A stretch of DNA of 64,000 nt from an uncultured Erysipelotrichales bacterium (GTDB lineage Bacteria > Bacillota_I > Bacilli_A > Erysipelotrichales > Coprobacillaceae), in the NCBI GenBank assembly GCA_910579135.1, contig CAJTTM010000001.1:186001-250000 (forward strand), given 5' to 3'. The notes beneath the pieces were generated by a model. The model was given only the letters and a program-made list of their open reading frames with translations, had not been told where the DNA came from and did no database searches. Of the stretch, positions 43,966 through 52,551 are shown piece by piece (within the stretch, counting starts at the first letter, position 1; each line of letters opens with the position of its first letter). The position numbers and the translations under genes are program-made.

Positions 43966-43992
43966 AAAGCCCATTTCCAAGAAATGAGCCTT
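43966..43992 (-). terminator. Terminator after the 41-residue ORF
   Basis: Hairpin with CATTTC / GAAATG at its head and a GGC/GCC base with mismatches, loop of three bases, followed on the minus strand by TTTTTCTTTTG. It lies between the small ORF and rsmE. Confidence 0.55.
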
Positions 43993-44010
43993 TCTAAAAT
44001 ATTATCTCAA

Positions 44011-44136
44011 TTATTTTTTTCTGAAAAATGAAAGAATCTTCACATAATTATCACAATTAAACATTCTTTCACTTTTTACCCAACTAGGCATAGTTTCCTC
44101 AACTCTTAAATCAAAGCATCCATAATTGTAAAACAT
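44011..44136 (-). CDS. Small hypothetical protein, 41 residues
   Basis: ATG at 44136 preceded by AAGGAGG ten bases upstream, stop TAA at 44011. The product MFYNYGCFDLRVEETMPSWV...ends ILSFFRKK; it is mixed in charge with aromatic residues and two Cys, no signal peptide. It is divergent from the PucR gene, whose palindromic promoter region begins about 100 bp away. Too short to assign a family; the strong ribosome site and following terminator support a real gene. Confidence 0.55.
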   Translation of the reverse strand: MFYNYGCFDLRVEETMPSWVKSERMFNCDNYVKILSFFRKK

Positions 44137-44234
44137 TATTCCATTTCCTCCTTTTTCCTGTTCCTTAATCTACTCTTATTATATTCTTTTCCATAAAAAA
44201 ATGTAGAGTCTAGAAATCTAAAAAAATTCATTTT

Positions 44235-44266
44235 CTTTGTGCAACATGCACAAAGAATGTTATAAT
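44235..44266 (+). promoter_or_regulatory. Palindromic operator and promoter of the PucR-type gene
   Basis: A perfect 9-bp inverted repeat, CTTTGTGCA (44235-44243) and TGCACAAAG (44247-44255), with a three-base centre, sits over the -35 region. A perfect -10 TATAAT (44261-44266) preceded by TGT follows at once. No U-run, so it is not a terminator. This is where an autorepressor or a PucR-type activator would bind; the binder is inferred. Confidence 0.65.
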
Positions 44267-44286
44267 ATAAGCAGGAGGATGAGAAA

Positions 44287-45459
44287 ATGGGATTTACAAT
44301 AGAAGATGCTTTTATACAATGTGGTGAACAATACAAATTAAAACTATTAGCTGGGAAAAATGGATGTGCTAATGCAATAAGTTGGATACATTTAATTGAA
44401 GATACAACAATCATTCAACAATTATGGGGAAAAGAATTAGCTGTTACAACTGGTTTAGGATTTCAAAGCGACGAATTATTATTCCGTTTTATTGAAAAAC
44501 TTGTTAAGCATCATAGTACTGGTTTAATTATTAATACAGGAAAATATATTTTTGATATTCCATCTTTTATCATTGATTATTGCAATGAACAAGATTTTCC
44601 TCTTATATCAATACCATGGGAAATTCATTTAGCAGATGTTATCAAAGATTTTAGTATGCGTTGTATTATGTCTGAAAGAGAGGATCAACAGTTATCGAAA
44701 TATTTTAGAAAAGCTTTTATTAATCCAGAATATTTAGAAACCTATCGTGATGAATTTATGACTTTCTTTGATGTAGATGGTTATTTCCAAGTTGTTTTGA
44801 TTAGCATTGAAAATTCTGATCAATATGATGCTATTGAATTAAGAAGAGTTTCATTCCAAATACAATTATATTTAGAAAAAATTAATAGTAAATTTAGTTT
44901 TTTCTGGTTTGATTCTTACTTTGTATTAATTGTAAACAATATCCTAGAAGAAGAATTATTAGAAATCATTGATAAGATGCATAGACGTACTCAAAAAAAG
45001 ATGCCTGAGCGTATTATTCATATAGGTATTGGAAGTTCTTTAAAAGATATTAATAATGTGGTTAGAAGTTACAAAAGAGCTAAAGGTGCTGTTGAAGCTG
45101 CATTAACATTTAATCAAAATATCATTGAATTTTCATCAATGGGAATATATCAAATCCTTTTTTCACTTGAAGATAAAAATATATTAAAACAATTCTATAT
45201 TCATCAATTACAACCTTTAATTGATTATGATGATAAACATCATACAGAATTTGAAAAAACACTTTATTATTATCTTAAATATAATGGTTCACCACAAAAG
45301 ATTGCAGCTGCTATGTATACTCATCGTAATACAATTAACTATCGTATTCGTAAAATCAAAGAAATCTTAAACAGTGAAATAGAAACACCAGAAGAAAGAT
45401 TTCAATATCAACTCGCTTTTCATATTAAAAAGATGTTAACAAAAGAATTATCAATCTGA
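44287..45459 (+). CDS. PucR/CdaR family transcriptional regulator
   Basis: A 390-residue regulator. The N-terminal PucR domain (IEDAFIQCGEQYKLKLLAGKNGCANAISWIHLIE...GKELAVTTGLGF, residues 1-130), a central GGDEF-like/CdaR region, and a C-terminal helix-turn-helix YLKYNGSPQKIAAAMYTHRNTINYRIRKIKEIL (HTH_30, about 330-365) are all present. Members respond to purines, sugar acids or other metabolites. No catabolic target gene is adjacent; the small ORF and decayed oxidoreductase flank it. GGAGG seven or eight bases before the ATG. Confidence 0.9.
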   Translation: MGFTIEDAFIQCGEQYKLKLLAGKNGCANAISWIHLIEDTTIIQQLWGKELAVTTGLGFQSDELLFRFIEKLVKHHSTGLIINTGKYIFDIPSFIIDYCNEQDFPLISIPWEIHLADVIKDFSMRCIMSEREDQQLSKYFRKAFINPEYLETYRDEFMTFFDVDGYFQVVLISIENSDQYDAIELRRVSFQIQLYLEKINSKFSFFWFDSYFVLIVNNILEEELLEIIDKMHRRTQKKMPERIIHIGIGSSLKDINNVVRSYKRAKGAVEAALTFNQNIIEFSSMGIYQILFSLEDKNILKQFYIHQLQPLIDYDDKHHTEFEKTLYYYLKYNGSPQKIAAAMYTHRNTINYRIRKIKEILNSEIETPEERFQYQLAFHIKKMLTKELSI

Positions 45460-46051
45460 TAACTCTTTTTTTATAATCTCTTTTATATTCCTTAAACGTT
45501 GTTCTTTTTTTATTTGATACTCTATAGGATCATATTCCTTTGTCATTCTATCGCTTACATACATGACAGTATGATTTGCTCTATCGTTTATCCTATCACC
45601 TATCATAACTTCTTTCATAGCTTCAACTTGCCTTTGTCTTAATTCTTCATTAAAATCTCTACCCATTGTCACAAAAAATAAAATTTTATCCAATATTTTT
45701 ATCTTCTTTTCATTCCCATATGCAAACCCATATGTCCACACTCTTTAAAACCATCCTACAAGTTTTGCAGGAGCTTCGCTCCAAAAAACAGGATATATAA
45801 AAATAAGACAATCAGCATTATTAATTTTTTCTTGTTCTAAATTATACATCTTTTAAAATAGGTAATGATTCATTATAATAAGCTTCTCTTAAATATTCTT
45901 CTTCACTAAAAGTTTCATTAAAATTTATTTGATATAAATCATCAACTTCATACTCAATATTCTTCTCTTCTAAACATTTTATCACTTCATCTTTTACTAA
46001 TGAACTAAAACTTGAATAAGAAGGATGAGCATATACTATTAAACACTTTAT
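45451..46051 (-). pseudogene. Decayed NAD(P)H oxidoreductase (flavodoxin-fold, NQO family)
   Basis: Joining frames gives a near-complete NAD(P)H dehydrogenase/quinone reductase of about 195 residues: KCLIVYAHPSYSSFSSLV at the start, then DCLIFIYPVFWSEAPAKLVGWF and RVWTYGFAYGNEKK, typical of the flavodoxin-like family. Three lesions are visible: the expected start codon is ATA (46049-46051) after a GAAGG ribosome site, a frameshift occurs near 45845-45855 where DV-stop replaces the DVYNLEQ reading, and TAA (45745-45747) replaces the Asp of GWFDRVWTYG. Only its last 96 codons remain as an open frame. Its 3' end overlaps the end of the PucR gene by 9 bp. Confidence 0.85.
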
Positions 46052-46088
46052 ATTGATACCTTCTTTTTTAGTATATAACTATAATAAA

Positions 46089-46116
46089 AAAGAAAGTATT
46101 CAATCATACTTTCTTT
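46089..46116 (-). terminator. Terminator of spoVIF
   Basis: A 10-bp stem AAAGAAAGTA / TACTTTCTTT with an eight-base loop, followed on the minus strand by TTTTTATTA. It overlaps the spoVIF stop codon. Confidence 0.75.
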
Positions 46117-46357
46117 AAACTAACTTATCCAAATCACTAGGAACTTGATTATTTTTTATAACCGATATAATCTTTTCCATCTGCCTTTCTCCAACAGGTT
46201 TCCCTGCCATATCTGCAATACGATATACAAAATCCTTAATATCTTTTTCATTAGATAAATCTTTTGTTTGAAGATCAGTTGCTAATGATAAAATATCATG
46301 TTTAGAAACATGTGTTTTCATAGAAACCTTATCTAATAACTTTTCATGTTTATCCAT
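46115..46357 (-). CDS. spoVIF: SpoVIF-family sporulation protein
   Basis: An 80-residue protein that matches the stage VI sporulation protein F family (also YjcC), which is needed for late coat/germination properties in Bacillus. Visible pattern: LLDKVSMKTHVSKHDILSLATDLQTKDLSNEKDIKDFVYRIADMAGKPVGERQMEKIISVIKNN, compare F-D-K-I-x-K-K-T-x-V-...-I-L-x-L-A and A-x-x-A-N/G-K-P-V. ATG 46357 is chosen; GGGTG lies six bases upstream, and the GTG nine bases earlier is less suitable. Single gene downstream of der. Confidence 0.82.
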   Translation of the reverse strand: MDKHEKLLDKVSMKTHVSKHDILSLATDLQTKDLSNEKDIKDFVYRIADMAGKPVGERQMEKIISVIKNNQVPSDLDKLV

Positions 46358-46399
46358 TTTTTTCACCCATTAATAATATATGTGTGAAAATCAAATTGG

Positions 46400-47707
46400 T
46401 TAATCTCTTTTTCTTGCAATAATATGTATTGGTGTTCCTTCGAATCCAAATGCTTCCCTAATTCTATTTTCAAGATAGCGTTTATAACTAAAGTGTAGAT
46501 AATTTGGATCGTTTACAAATAATACAAATGTTGGCGGACAAATGCTCACTTGATTACCATAATATATTTTTAATCTTCCGCCATTAAAAGTTGTTGTTGG
46601 ATTCATTGCTTGAGCATCCAATAAAACATCATTTAGGACACTTGTTTGAACTCGTTTTCTTGTATTTTCATAAACTTCTTTAATCATTGGTATAATATTA
46701 TCAATTCTTTGATTCTTTAAAGCAGAAGTAAATAAGATTGGTGCATAATCTAAATATTTAAAATGTTCTCTAACTATCTTTTCCATTTTAGCCATTGTTT
46801 TTTCATCTTTTGTAACCAAATCCCATTTATTAACAATAATAATAACACCTTTACCAGCTTCATGAGCATTTCCTGCAACATGCTTATCTTGTTCTATAAT
46901 ACCACGTTCTCCATCAAGAACAGCTAAAACAACATCGCTTTTCTCTACAGAACGTAAAGCACGTAAAATCGAATATTTTTCAACATTCTCATAAACTTTT
47001 CCTTTTTTTCTCATACCTGCTGTATCAATCACACGATACTTTTGACCATCTTTTTCAAAAGCAGTATCAATAGCATCTCTAGTCGTTCCCTCAATATTAG
47101 AAACAATAACTCTCTCTTCACCCAATATTGCATTTGTTAATGATGACTTTCCAACATTAGGTCTACCAATAATAGAAAAACGAATTTCATCCCCATGTTC
47201 TTCCTCGCTTTCTTGAGGCATCATTTGAATAATTTCATCTAAAACATCACCAATACCAATACCATGACTTCCTGATACCGCAATTGGATCTCCTATCCCT
47301 AAAGAATAATAATCATAAATCATATCTTTTAAAGCAATGTCATCAATTTTATTAACTGCTAAAACAACTGGTTTATTTGACTTTTGTAGAATTCTAGCTA
47401 CATATTCATCTTCTCTTGTAACACCTTCTCTACCATTTGTTACAAATAAAATCACATCTGCTTCCTCAATAGCAATCTCTGCTTGAATTTTGATCTGTTG
47501 ATTAAAAGACGCATTATCAATTTCAATACCACCAGTATCAATCACTTTAAACTTCCTCGTTAACCATTGTGCATCAGCATAAATACGATCACGAGTAACT
47601 CCTGGAATATCTTCTACAATAGAAACCCTTTCACCAACAATACGATTAAATATTGTTGACTTCCCAACATTGGCACGCCCCACAATAGCAAGTACACCTG
47701 ATATCAT
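46400..47707 (-). CDS. der: Ribosome biogenesis GTPase Der (EngA)
   Basis: Tandem GTPase needed for 50S assembly. The 435-residue protein has G domain 1 ([15 protein letters not shown], about 10; DTGG, about 58; NKID, about 118), G domain 2 ([15 protein letters not shown], about 182; [10 protein letters not shown], about 230; NKWD, about 293) and a KH-like C-terminal domain. The first P-loop reads G-R-A-N rather than G-R-P-N, a mild variation. It lies 15 bp after cmk, the conserved Firmicute order cmk-der. Confidence 0.96.
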   Translation of the reverse strand: MISGVLAIVGRANVGKSTIFNRIVGERVSIVEDIPGVTRDRIYADAQWLTRKFKVIDTGGIEIDNASFNQQIKIQAEIAIEEADVILFVTNGREGVTREDEYVARILQKSNKPVVLAVNKIDDIALKDMIYDYYSLGIGDPIAVSGSHGIGIGDVLDEIIQMMPQESEEEHGDEIRFSIIGRPNVGKSSLTNAILGEERVIVSNIEGTTRDAIDTAFEKDGQKYRVIDTAGMRKKGKVYENVEKYSILRALRSVEKSDVVLAVLDGERGIIEQDKHVAGNAHEAGKGVIIIVNKWDLVTKDEKTMAKMEKIVREHFKYLDYAPILFTSALKNQRIDNIIPMIKEVYENTRKRVQTSVLNDVLLDAQAMNPTTTFNGGRLKIYYGNQVSICPPTFVLFVNDPNYLHFSYKRYLENRIREAFGFEGTPIHIIARKRD

Positions 47708-47722
47708 GACCTCATCCCCTTT

Positions 47723-48382
47723 CTATACTCTCTCCTCTACTAATTCCATAATTCTAGCTACAACTTCATCTAAACTCATATCTGATGTATCTATCTCAAT
47801 AGCATCATCTGCTTTTTTTAATGGAGATATATCACGATGCATGTCTTGATAATCTCTCTTTTCTATTTCTTCTTCAATCTGTTTTAAATCAGATTCAATC
47901 CCTTTTTCAAGATTTTCCTTATGTCTTCTCATTGCACGACATTCAATACTCGCAACTTGATAGATTTTAAGCTCTGCATCTTTTAAAACAACAGTTCCAA
48001 TATCTCTTCCATCTAAAATGACACCTCCACCTTGTGCCATTTTTCTTTGTTGTTCAACTAGAAACTCTCTTACATCTTTATAAGAGGACACAATGCTTGC
48101 TCCCATAGAAATCTCATTTTGTCTTATAGAAAAAGTTACATCTTCTCTATTTAAATAAATAGAACCATCAGGTAACATTTCTATATGGATTTCCTCTAAT
48201 AAAGCACATACTTTCACTTCATCATGAAAATCAATCTGCTTAATAAAAGCATAATAAGCCACACAACGATACATCGCTCCTGTATCAATATAAGTATAAT
48301 TTAAATCTTTTGCAATCATTTTCGCAATTGTTGATTTTCCAGCAGCAGCTGGACCATCAATTGCTATTGATATTTTTTTCAT
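47723..48382 (-). CDS. cmk: Cytidylate kinase
   Basis: Phosphorylates CMP and dCMP. The 219-residue protein begins KKISIAIDGPAAAGKSTIAKMIA (P-loop), then YIDTGAMYRCVAYYA (about 32), GQGGGVILDGRDIGTVVL (about 130) and RAMRRHKENLEKG. ATG 48382 chosen over the ATG at 48388, which would sit directly on AGGAGG. Upstream of it lies the 231-residue anchored protein; downstream der. Confidence 0.95.
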   Translation of the reverse strand: MKKISIAIDGPAAAGKSTIAKMIAKDLNYTYIDTGAMYRCVAYYAFIKQIDFHDEVKVCALLEEIHIEMLPDGSIYLNREDVTFSIRQNEISMGASIVSSYKDVREFLVEQQRKMAQGGGVILDGRDIGTVVLKDAELKIYQVASIECRAMRRHKENLEKGIESDLKQIEEEIEKRDYQDMHRDISPLKKADDAIEIDTSDMSLDEVVARIMELVEERV

Positions 48383-48397
48383 AGTCATCCTCCTATA

Positions 48398-48424
48398 AAA
48401 AACTAAGGTTTAACCTTAGTTTTA
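48398..48424 (-). terminator. Terminator after the 231-residue tail-anchored protein
   Basis: Stem ACTAAGGT / ACCTTAGT with a three-base loop, extended by flanking A/T pairs, followed on the minus strand by TTTTTT. It may also attenuate read-through into cmk-der, since cmk starts only 16 bases later. Confidence 0.7.
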
Positions 48425-49117
48425 AAAAAACAATTGTTTAACAAACATTCCAATAAAGAAAATAAATACAATAAGTAAAATAAGAATAATGATATTTAAG
48501 GCAGTTACAAGTTTATCTCCACTTTCCTCTTCAAATTCCACATCATCTTCTTCAATTATTTGTTCTTCTTTTTCAATTAAATCACTAATCAATTCAATAT
48601 CAGCAGTCTTTTTCACTGGTTTTTGAACTTCTTTTTCTACAACTTTCTTTTCTTCCTTAATTACAGGTTTAACATCTTTTTCTTTTTCATACATTTCAAG
48701 TTCTTCAACATCTTCTTCAGGTGACATTGCTGCTAATTTCTCTAATAAGCTCATTTTTTTAGCACCATTAACAACATGTCCATTCTCTAAATCATCTGCT
48801 TCTAATTCTTTTTTCTCTTCATTTTTAATTTTATTAAGAATATCTAAACGTGTATTATATTGACTTTTTCCTACATTTCTTTTTGCCATATTCAAAACAT
48901 CTTGAACATCATCACTAAGTTCATCTAAACTTTCATATGATAAAGGTTGTTCTAATGTATCTTCAATCGTTGGAACTTTTTCCTCTTTTGGAAGAAAAGA
49001 TAAAAAATCATCCTCTTCATCTTGTTGATCAACCACTGCATTTCTATTGATTGAAACTTCTTCTTTCATACTTTCTCTTAAATTTTTATATTTTTGAACT
49101 CTTGTTCTCTTTTCCAT
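48422..49117 (-). CDS. Acidic tail-anchored membrane protein of unknown function
   Basis: A 231-residue protein with a basic N-terminus (MEKRTRVQKYKNLRESMKEE), a long Glu/Lys-rich central region with a predicted coiled-coil character (NIKNEEKKELEADDLENG... through KPVIKEEKKVVEKEVQKPVKK), and a C-terminal transmembrane segment (LNIIILILLIVFIFFIGMFV). A topology with a large cytoplasmic part and no catalytic motif suggests a scaffold; the R-x-x-K-Y-K-N-L-R-E start recurs in proteins near cell-division genes in relatives, which is a guess. It is upstream of cmk-der and has a TATAAT promoter with TGT upstream near 49140. Confidence 0.65.
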   Translation of the reverse strand: MEKRTRVQKYKNLRESMKEEVSINRNAVVDQQDEEDDFLSFLPKEEKVPTIEDTLEQPLSYESLDELSDDVQDVLNMAKRNVGKSQYNTRLDILNKIKNEEKKELEADDLENGHVVNGAKKMSLLEKLAAMSPEEDVEELEMYEKEKDVKPVIKEEKKVVEKEVQKPVKKTADIELISDLIEKEEQIIEEDDVEFEEESGDKLVTALNIIILILLIVFIFFIGMFVKQLFF

Positions 49118-49314
49118 AATTTCACCACCATGTAACTATTATAACATAAACAAAATAGTATGAAAATAATCTTTAGGAAGAAATATTATTTCATTAATGA
49201 ATGATTATAACAATATTATTTTAATTTACAAGAGATAATTTTATAAAATAAACTTTAAAAAATATAAATTATGGTTTATAATAGATATGTAAATTTTTAT
49301 AGGAGGAAATAATT

Positions 49315-49503
49315 ATGGCTAAAGTAACTATTGCAGATTGCATCGGATGTGGTGCATGTACTGGTGTTTGTCCAGATGTATTTGATTTAGGTGATGATGG
49401 TTTAGCATTCAGCGTTGTTGGTGATGATATTCCTGAAGAATTAGTTAACGATGCTAAAGAAGCAGCTGAAGCTTGTCCAGTTGAAGCAATCACTATTGAA
49501 TAA
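49315..49503 (+). CDS. Ferredoxin [4Fe-4S]
   Basis: A 62-residue ferredoxin: IADCIGCGACTGVCPDVFDL (C-x2-C-x2-C-x3-C-P, residues 10-24), and a distal EACPVEAI with the fourth ligand Cys (about 55). This is the single-cluster bacterial type found in clostridia as an electron carrier. A GGAGG ribosome site precedes it; a TATAAT -10 lies at 49277-49282 with a weak -35. Monocistronic, followed by a hairpin. Confidence 0.93.
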   Translation: MAKVTIADCIGCGACTGVCPDVFDLGDDGLAFSVVGDDIPEELVNDAKEAAEACPVEAITIE

Positions 49504-49545
49504 TCAAGGATATAGGAAAAAGCATGAATCCATTCATGTCAATAT

Positions 49546-49575
49546 AAGGTAGAGAGTTTTCTCTGCCTTTTTTCT
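49546..49575 (+). terminator. Terminator of the ferredoxin gene
   Basis: Stem AAGGTAGAGA / TCTCTGCCTT (one G-U) with a four-base loop, followed by TTTTTTCTTT on the plus strand. Confidence 0.85.
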
Positions 49576-49583
49576 TTACCTAA

Positions 49584-49611
49584 GCATATTTTATAAATAT
49601 ATTCATAGATT
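49584..49611 (+). promoter_or_regulatory. SigE-like promoter of dacB-spmA-spmB
   Basis: -35 GCATATT (49584-49590) and -10 CATAGATT (49604-49611), spacer 13. These resemble the mother-cell SigE consensus (K-M-A-T-A-T-T and C-A-T-A-C-A-x-T); the spacer is one base short. It ends just before the GGTG ribosome site of dacB. The Bacillus dacB-spmAB operon is SigE-controlled, which supports the reading. Confidence 0.45.
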
Positions 49612-49625
49612 AAAATGGTGATAAA

Positions 49626-50639
49626 ATGAAAAAAATATTATTATGTTTATGTTTAGTATTTATATTGGTAAAAGATGTTCATGCTATTAATTTTGTTGGA
49701 AAAAGCTATATTGTTATTGACGCAATAAGTGGTACTACTTTAGAAGCTCAAAATGAAGAATATGTACAAAGTGTTGCTTCTATTTCTAAAATCATGACTG
49801 CTATAGTTGCAATTGAAAATGGTAAGTTAAGTGATGAATATACAATTGGTGAAGAAGTCAATAAAGCTTGGGGAAGTGGTGTATATATACATATAGGAGA
49901 TAAAATAACATTACAAGATCTTTTATATGGTTTACTTCTTAGAAGTGGCAATGATGCTGCTTTATGTATCGCAAAAAATATAAGTGGTGATATCAAAACA
50001 TTTGTCAAGAAAATGAATCAAAAAGCTCAAGAATTAAAACTAACTCATACTCATTTTTCTAATCCTACTGGATTAGACGAAGAAGATAAAGGAAATCAAT
50101 CATGCGCATTAGATATGGCTTTATTAATGAAATATTGTTCTCAAAATCCTATCTTTAATGAAATTGCTTCAACAAAAGAATATAAGAGATTAGATGGTAA
50201 TGGAACATGGCATAACAAAAACAAATTACTAAAAGAATATGATTATTGTGTTGGAGGAAAAACAGGATTTACCAAAAAAGCAAAACGTACATTAGTAACA
50301 AGAGCTGTTAAAGATGATTTATCATTAATTATTGTCACTTTTAATTGTGGAAATGATTTTGAATTTCATCAAAAGAAATATGAAGAATGCTTTGAAAAAT
50401 ATAAAAATAATCTTATATTGCCTAGAGGTATATATACTTATCAAGGACATTCATTTTTAATAGATAAAGATATCTATTCTATTGAATTAAAAGACAAAGA
50501 AGTTAGTTTTATTTATAAAAACAATCAAATTCAAGTTTCTTATAATCATCAAATTATTAATTCCTATAAAGAAGAAAAGTTTATAGATATTATTTATCGT
50601 TATTGGAAGATATTACTTGGAGAATTTGTGAATGGCTAA
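49626..50639 (+). CDS. dacB: D-alanyl-D-alanine carboxypeptidase, sporulation type
   Basis: A 337-residue penicillin-binding DD-carboxypeptidase, trimming cross-link donors; the spore form acts on cortex peptidoglycan. Signal peptide MKKILLCLCLVFILVKDVHA, then VIDAISGTTLEAQNEEYVQSVASISKIMTAIVAIENG (S-x-x-K nucleophile, about 52), LLLRSGNDAALCIA (S-x-N, about 108) and CVGGKTGFTKKAKRTLVT (K-T-G, about 215). Following spmA and spmB, and in the same order as Bacillus dacB-spmA-spmB, it is called the spore enzyme. Overlaps spmA by 8 bp. Confidence 0.9.
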   Translation: MKKILLCLCLVFILVKDVHAINFVGKSYIVIDAISGTTLEAQNEEYVQSVASISKIMTAIVAIENGKLSDEYTIGEEVNKAWGSGVYIHIGDKITLQDLLYGLLLRSGNDAALCIAKNISGDIKTFVKKMNQKAQELKLTHTHFSNPTGLDEEDKGNQSCALDMALLMKYCSQNPIFNEIASTKEYKRLDGNGTWHNKNKLLKEYDYCVGGKTGFTKKAKRTLVTRAVKDDLSLIIVTFNCGNDFEFHQKKYEECFEKYKNNLILPRGIYTYQGHSFLIDKDIYSIELKDKEVSFIYKNNQIQVSYNHQIINSYKEEKFIDIIYRYWKILLGEFVNG

Positions 50640-51198
50640 GCTATGGAAATATGGTATGGTTATCTTCTTTATAACTGCCCTTTTATTGCATAATGAAGAT
50701 CAATTTATGAAAGGAATCATGGAAACACCTCAAATCACATTTGAATTAACTTTAACTTTAATATTATCTGCTTGTTTATGGAATGGTTTTTTAAATATTA
50801 TAGAAGAAAGTGGATTTATGAATTATTTTGCTGTTTTATTAAAACCAATTCTAAAAATCATATATGGACCTATTATTTTAAAAGATGATATCTATTCATG
50901 CCTAAGTTCAAATATCCTCGCAAATCTTTTAGGATTAGGAACACTCGCAACCATGAGTGGCTTAAAAGCATTTCAAAAATTAAACCAATACAACTTATCA
51001 CATATTCCTAGTAGAGAAATGCTAACATTAGTTATTATTAATACTGTTGGATTAACATTATTCCCCTCTTCTTTATTAATGATAAGAAATCAATTTCATA
51101 GTCAAAATCTTTATCAATTTTATCCTTATATGATTATCATCTCTATTACTATATTAATCATAGGATTAATTATTCAAAGGGTGATAGATCATGAATAA
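50632..51198 (+). CDS. spmA: Spore maturation protein A
   Basis: A 188-residue membrane protein with nucleoside-recognition (Gate) domain features, needed with SpmB for spore core dehydration in Bacillus. Four to five hydrophobic segments; AKLWKYGMVIFFITALLLHNED at the N-terminus, NPITF-like LEACLWNGFLNIIEESG, and the Gate-type stretch SSNILANLLGLGTLATMSGLKAFQKLN. Overlaps dacB (8 bp) and spmB (8 bp), so translation is coupled. Confidence 0.87.
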   Translation: MAKLWKYGMVIFFITALLLHNEDQFMKGIMETPQITFELTLTLILSACLWNGFLNIIEESGFMNYFAVLLKPILKIIYGPIILKDDIYSCLSSNILANLLGLGTLATMSGLKAFQKLNQYNLSHIPSREMLTLVIINTVGLTLFPSSLLMIRNQFHSQNLYQFYPYMIIISITILIIGLIIQRVIDHE

Positions 51199-51700
51199 GA
51201 TGATTATCTTATTTATATCTATTGTTTTAATAGATGCTATTATTAAAAAAATAAATGTATTTGATACCTATATGGAGGGTGTTAAAAAGACATTTCCTAT
51301 TATCAAATCCCTATTTACTACTCTACTTGCTTTTATGTTATTTGTACAATGTTTAAAATCATCTGGCATCATAACAATTATTCAAAAACTATTTATGCCT
51401 ATATGTCATTTTCTTCATATACCTATAGATATTATATTATTAGGGTTTTTAAGACCAATTAGTGCTAATGCATCACTTTCTTATCTCTATGATTTTTATA
51501 AAGTCTATGGTGTTGATCATTCTCTATCATTACTTGCTACTCTTATACAATGTGGTAGCGATACAACACTATATGTTATCTCTTTATACTTTTCATCAAT
51601 TCAAATAAAAGAAACAAGATATGCTGTTTTTTTAGGATTATTGCTTGATTTTCTAGCTGTTGTACTTGCTTTGATAATTTATGTAAAATTGTTTGCTTAA
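51191..51700 (+). CDS. spmB: Spore maturation protein B
   Basis: A 169-residue Gate-domain membrane protein paired with SpmA. It has about four transmembrane segments, including TLLAFMLFVQCLKSSGIITIIQKLF and the conserved GFLRPISANASLSYLYDFYKVYGVDHSLSLLATLIQCGSDTTLYVISLYF, close to Bacillus SpmB. Third gene of the sporulation operon; rluB follows 40 bp later, the Bacillus order. Confidence 0.9.
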   Translation: MNKMIILFISIVLIDAIIKKINVFDTYMEGVKKTFPIIKSLFTTLLAFMLFVQCLKSSGIITIIQKLFMPICHFLHIPIDIILLGFLRPISANASLSYLYDFYKVYGVDHSLSLLATLIQCGSDTTLYVISLYFSSIQIKETRYAVFLGLLLDFLAVVLALIIYVKLFA

Positions 51701-51740
51701 TATAAAAATATATGTATAATGTATCAAAGGAGGACTCATA

Positions 51741-52481
51741 ATGGAAAGATTACAGAAAGTTATAGCTGCAAGTGGTTATACAAGTAGAAGAAAAGCTGAA
51801 GATTTAATTGTACAAAAAAGAGTAAGAGTTAATGGAGAAATTGTGAGTGAGCTAGGTTATAAAGTTAAACGTGGTGATCTTATCATGGTTGATGATAAAG
51901 TGATTGAAAGTGAAAATAAAGTTTATTTTGTTTTTTATAAACCTAAATCTTGTATCTGCTCATTAAAAGATGAATTTAATCGCAAATGCGTTGTTGATTA
52001 TTTTGAAGATATCAAGGAAAGAGTTTATCCAGTTGGTAGATTAGATTATGATACAACAGGTCTTTTATTAATGAGCAATGATGGTGAATTTGCGAATTTA
52101 ATGATGCATCCTTCATCACATTTAGAAAAGATATATGAAGTCACTGTCAATGGTTTAGTGAATGGAAACACTTTGCATAGCTTAGAAAAAGGTGTTTATC
52201 TTGAAGGTGTAAAGACATTACCTTGTAAAATTAAGGTAACAAGTAAAGATATTGAACATAAGACTACAAAATTAATGATCAAGCTTGTAGAAGGTAAAAA
52301 TAGACAAGTTAAAAAGATGTTTGAGATGATGGGACATAATGTAAAGAGATTACATCGTCTTTCTGTTGGTGGTATTACTTTAAATCAATTGCGTCCTGGA
52401 GAATATCGTATTTTAAAACCTCAAGAAGTTAAAGATTTAAAGAAACTCGCATTAATGAAAAAGAATAGGTATAAAAAATAA
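51741..52481 (+). CDS. rluB: 23S rRNA pseudouridine synthase RluB
   Basis: Makes pseudouridine 2605 (E. coli numbering) in 23S rRNA. The 246-residue protein opens MERLQKVIAASGYTSRRKAEDLIVQKRVRVNG (S4 domain), continues KPKSCICSLKDEFNRKCVVDYF, PVGRLDYDTTGLLLMSNDGEF with the catalytic Asp (about 100), and EGKNRQVKKMFEMMGHNVKRLHRLSVG, typical RluB. AGGAGG precedes the ATG. Follows spmB as in Bacillus (ypuL). Confidence 0.94.
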   Translation: MERLQKVIAASGYTSRRKAEDLIVQKRVRVNGEIVSELGYKVKRGDLIMVDDKVIESENKVYFVFYKPKSCICSLKDEFNRKCVVDYFEDIKERVYPVGRLDYDTTGLLLMSNDGEFANLMMHPSSHLEKIYEVTVNGLVNGNTLHSLEKGVYLEGVKTLPCKIKVTSKDIEHKTTKLMIKLVEGKNRQVKKMFEMMGHNVKRLHRLSVGGITLNQLRPGEYRILKPQEVKDLKKLALMKKNRYKK

Positions 52482-52551
52482 GTCGTTATTTGTATGATGA
52501 ATTTTATTGTTATTTCTCCTTATTGATTTATAATGTTTTTAAGGAGGTTTG

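Noticed and set aside
44136..44414. 92-codon minus-strand frame over the PucR 5' region
   Set aside because: Runs across the PucR promoter and start; product has no motif. The 41-residue ORF in the same region has the better ribosome site.
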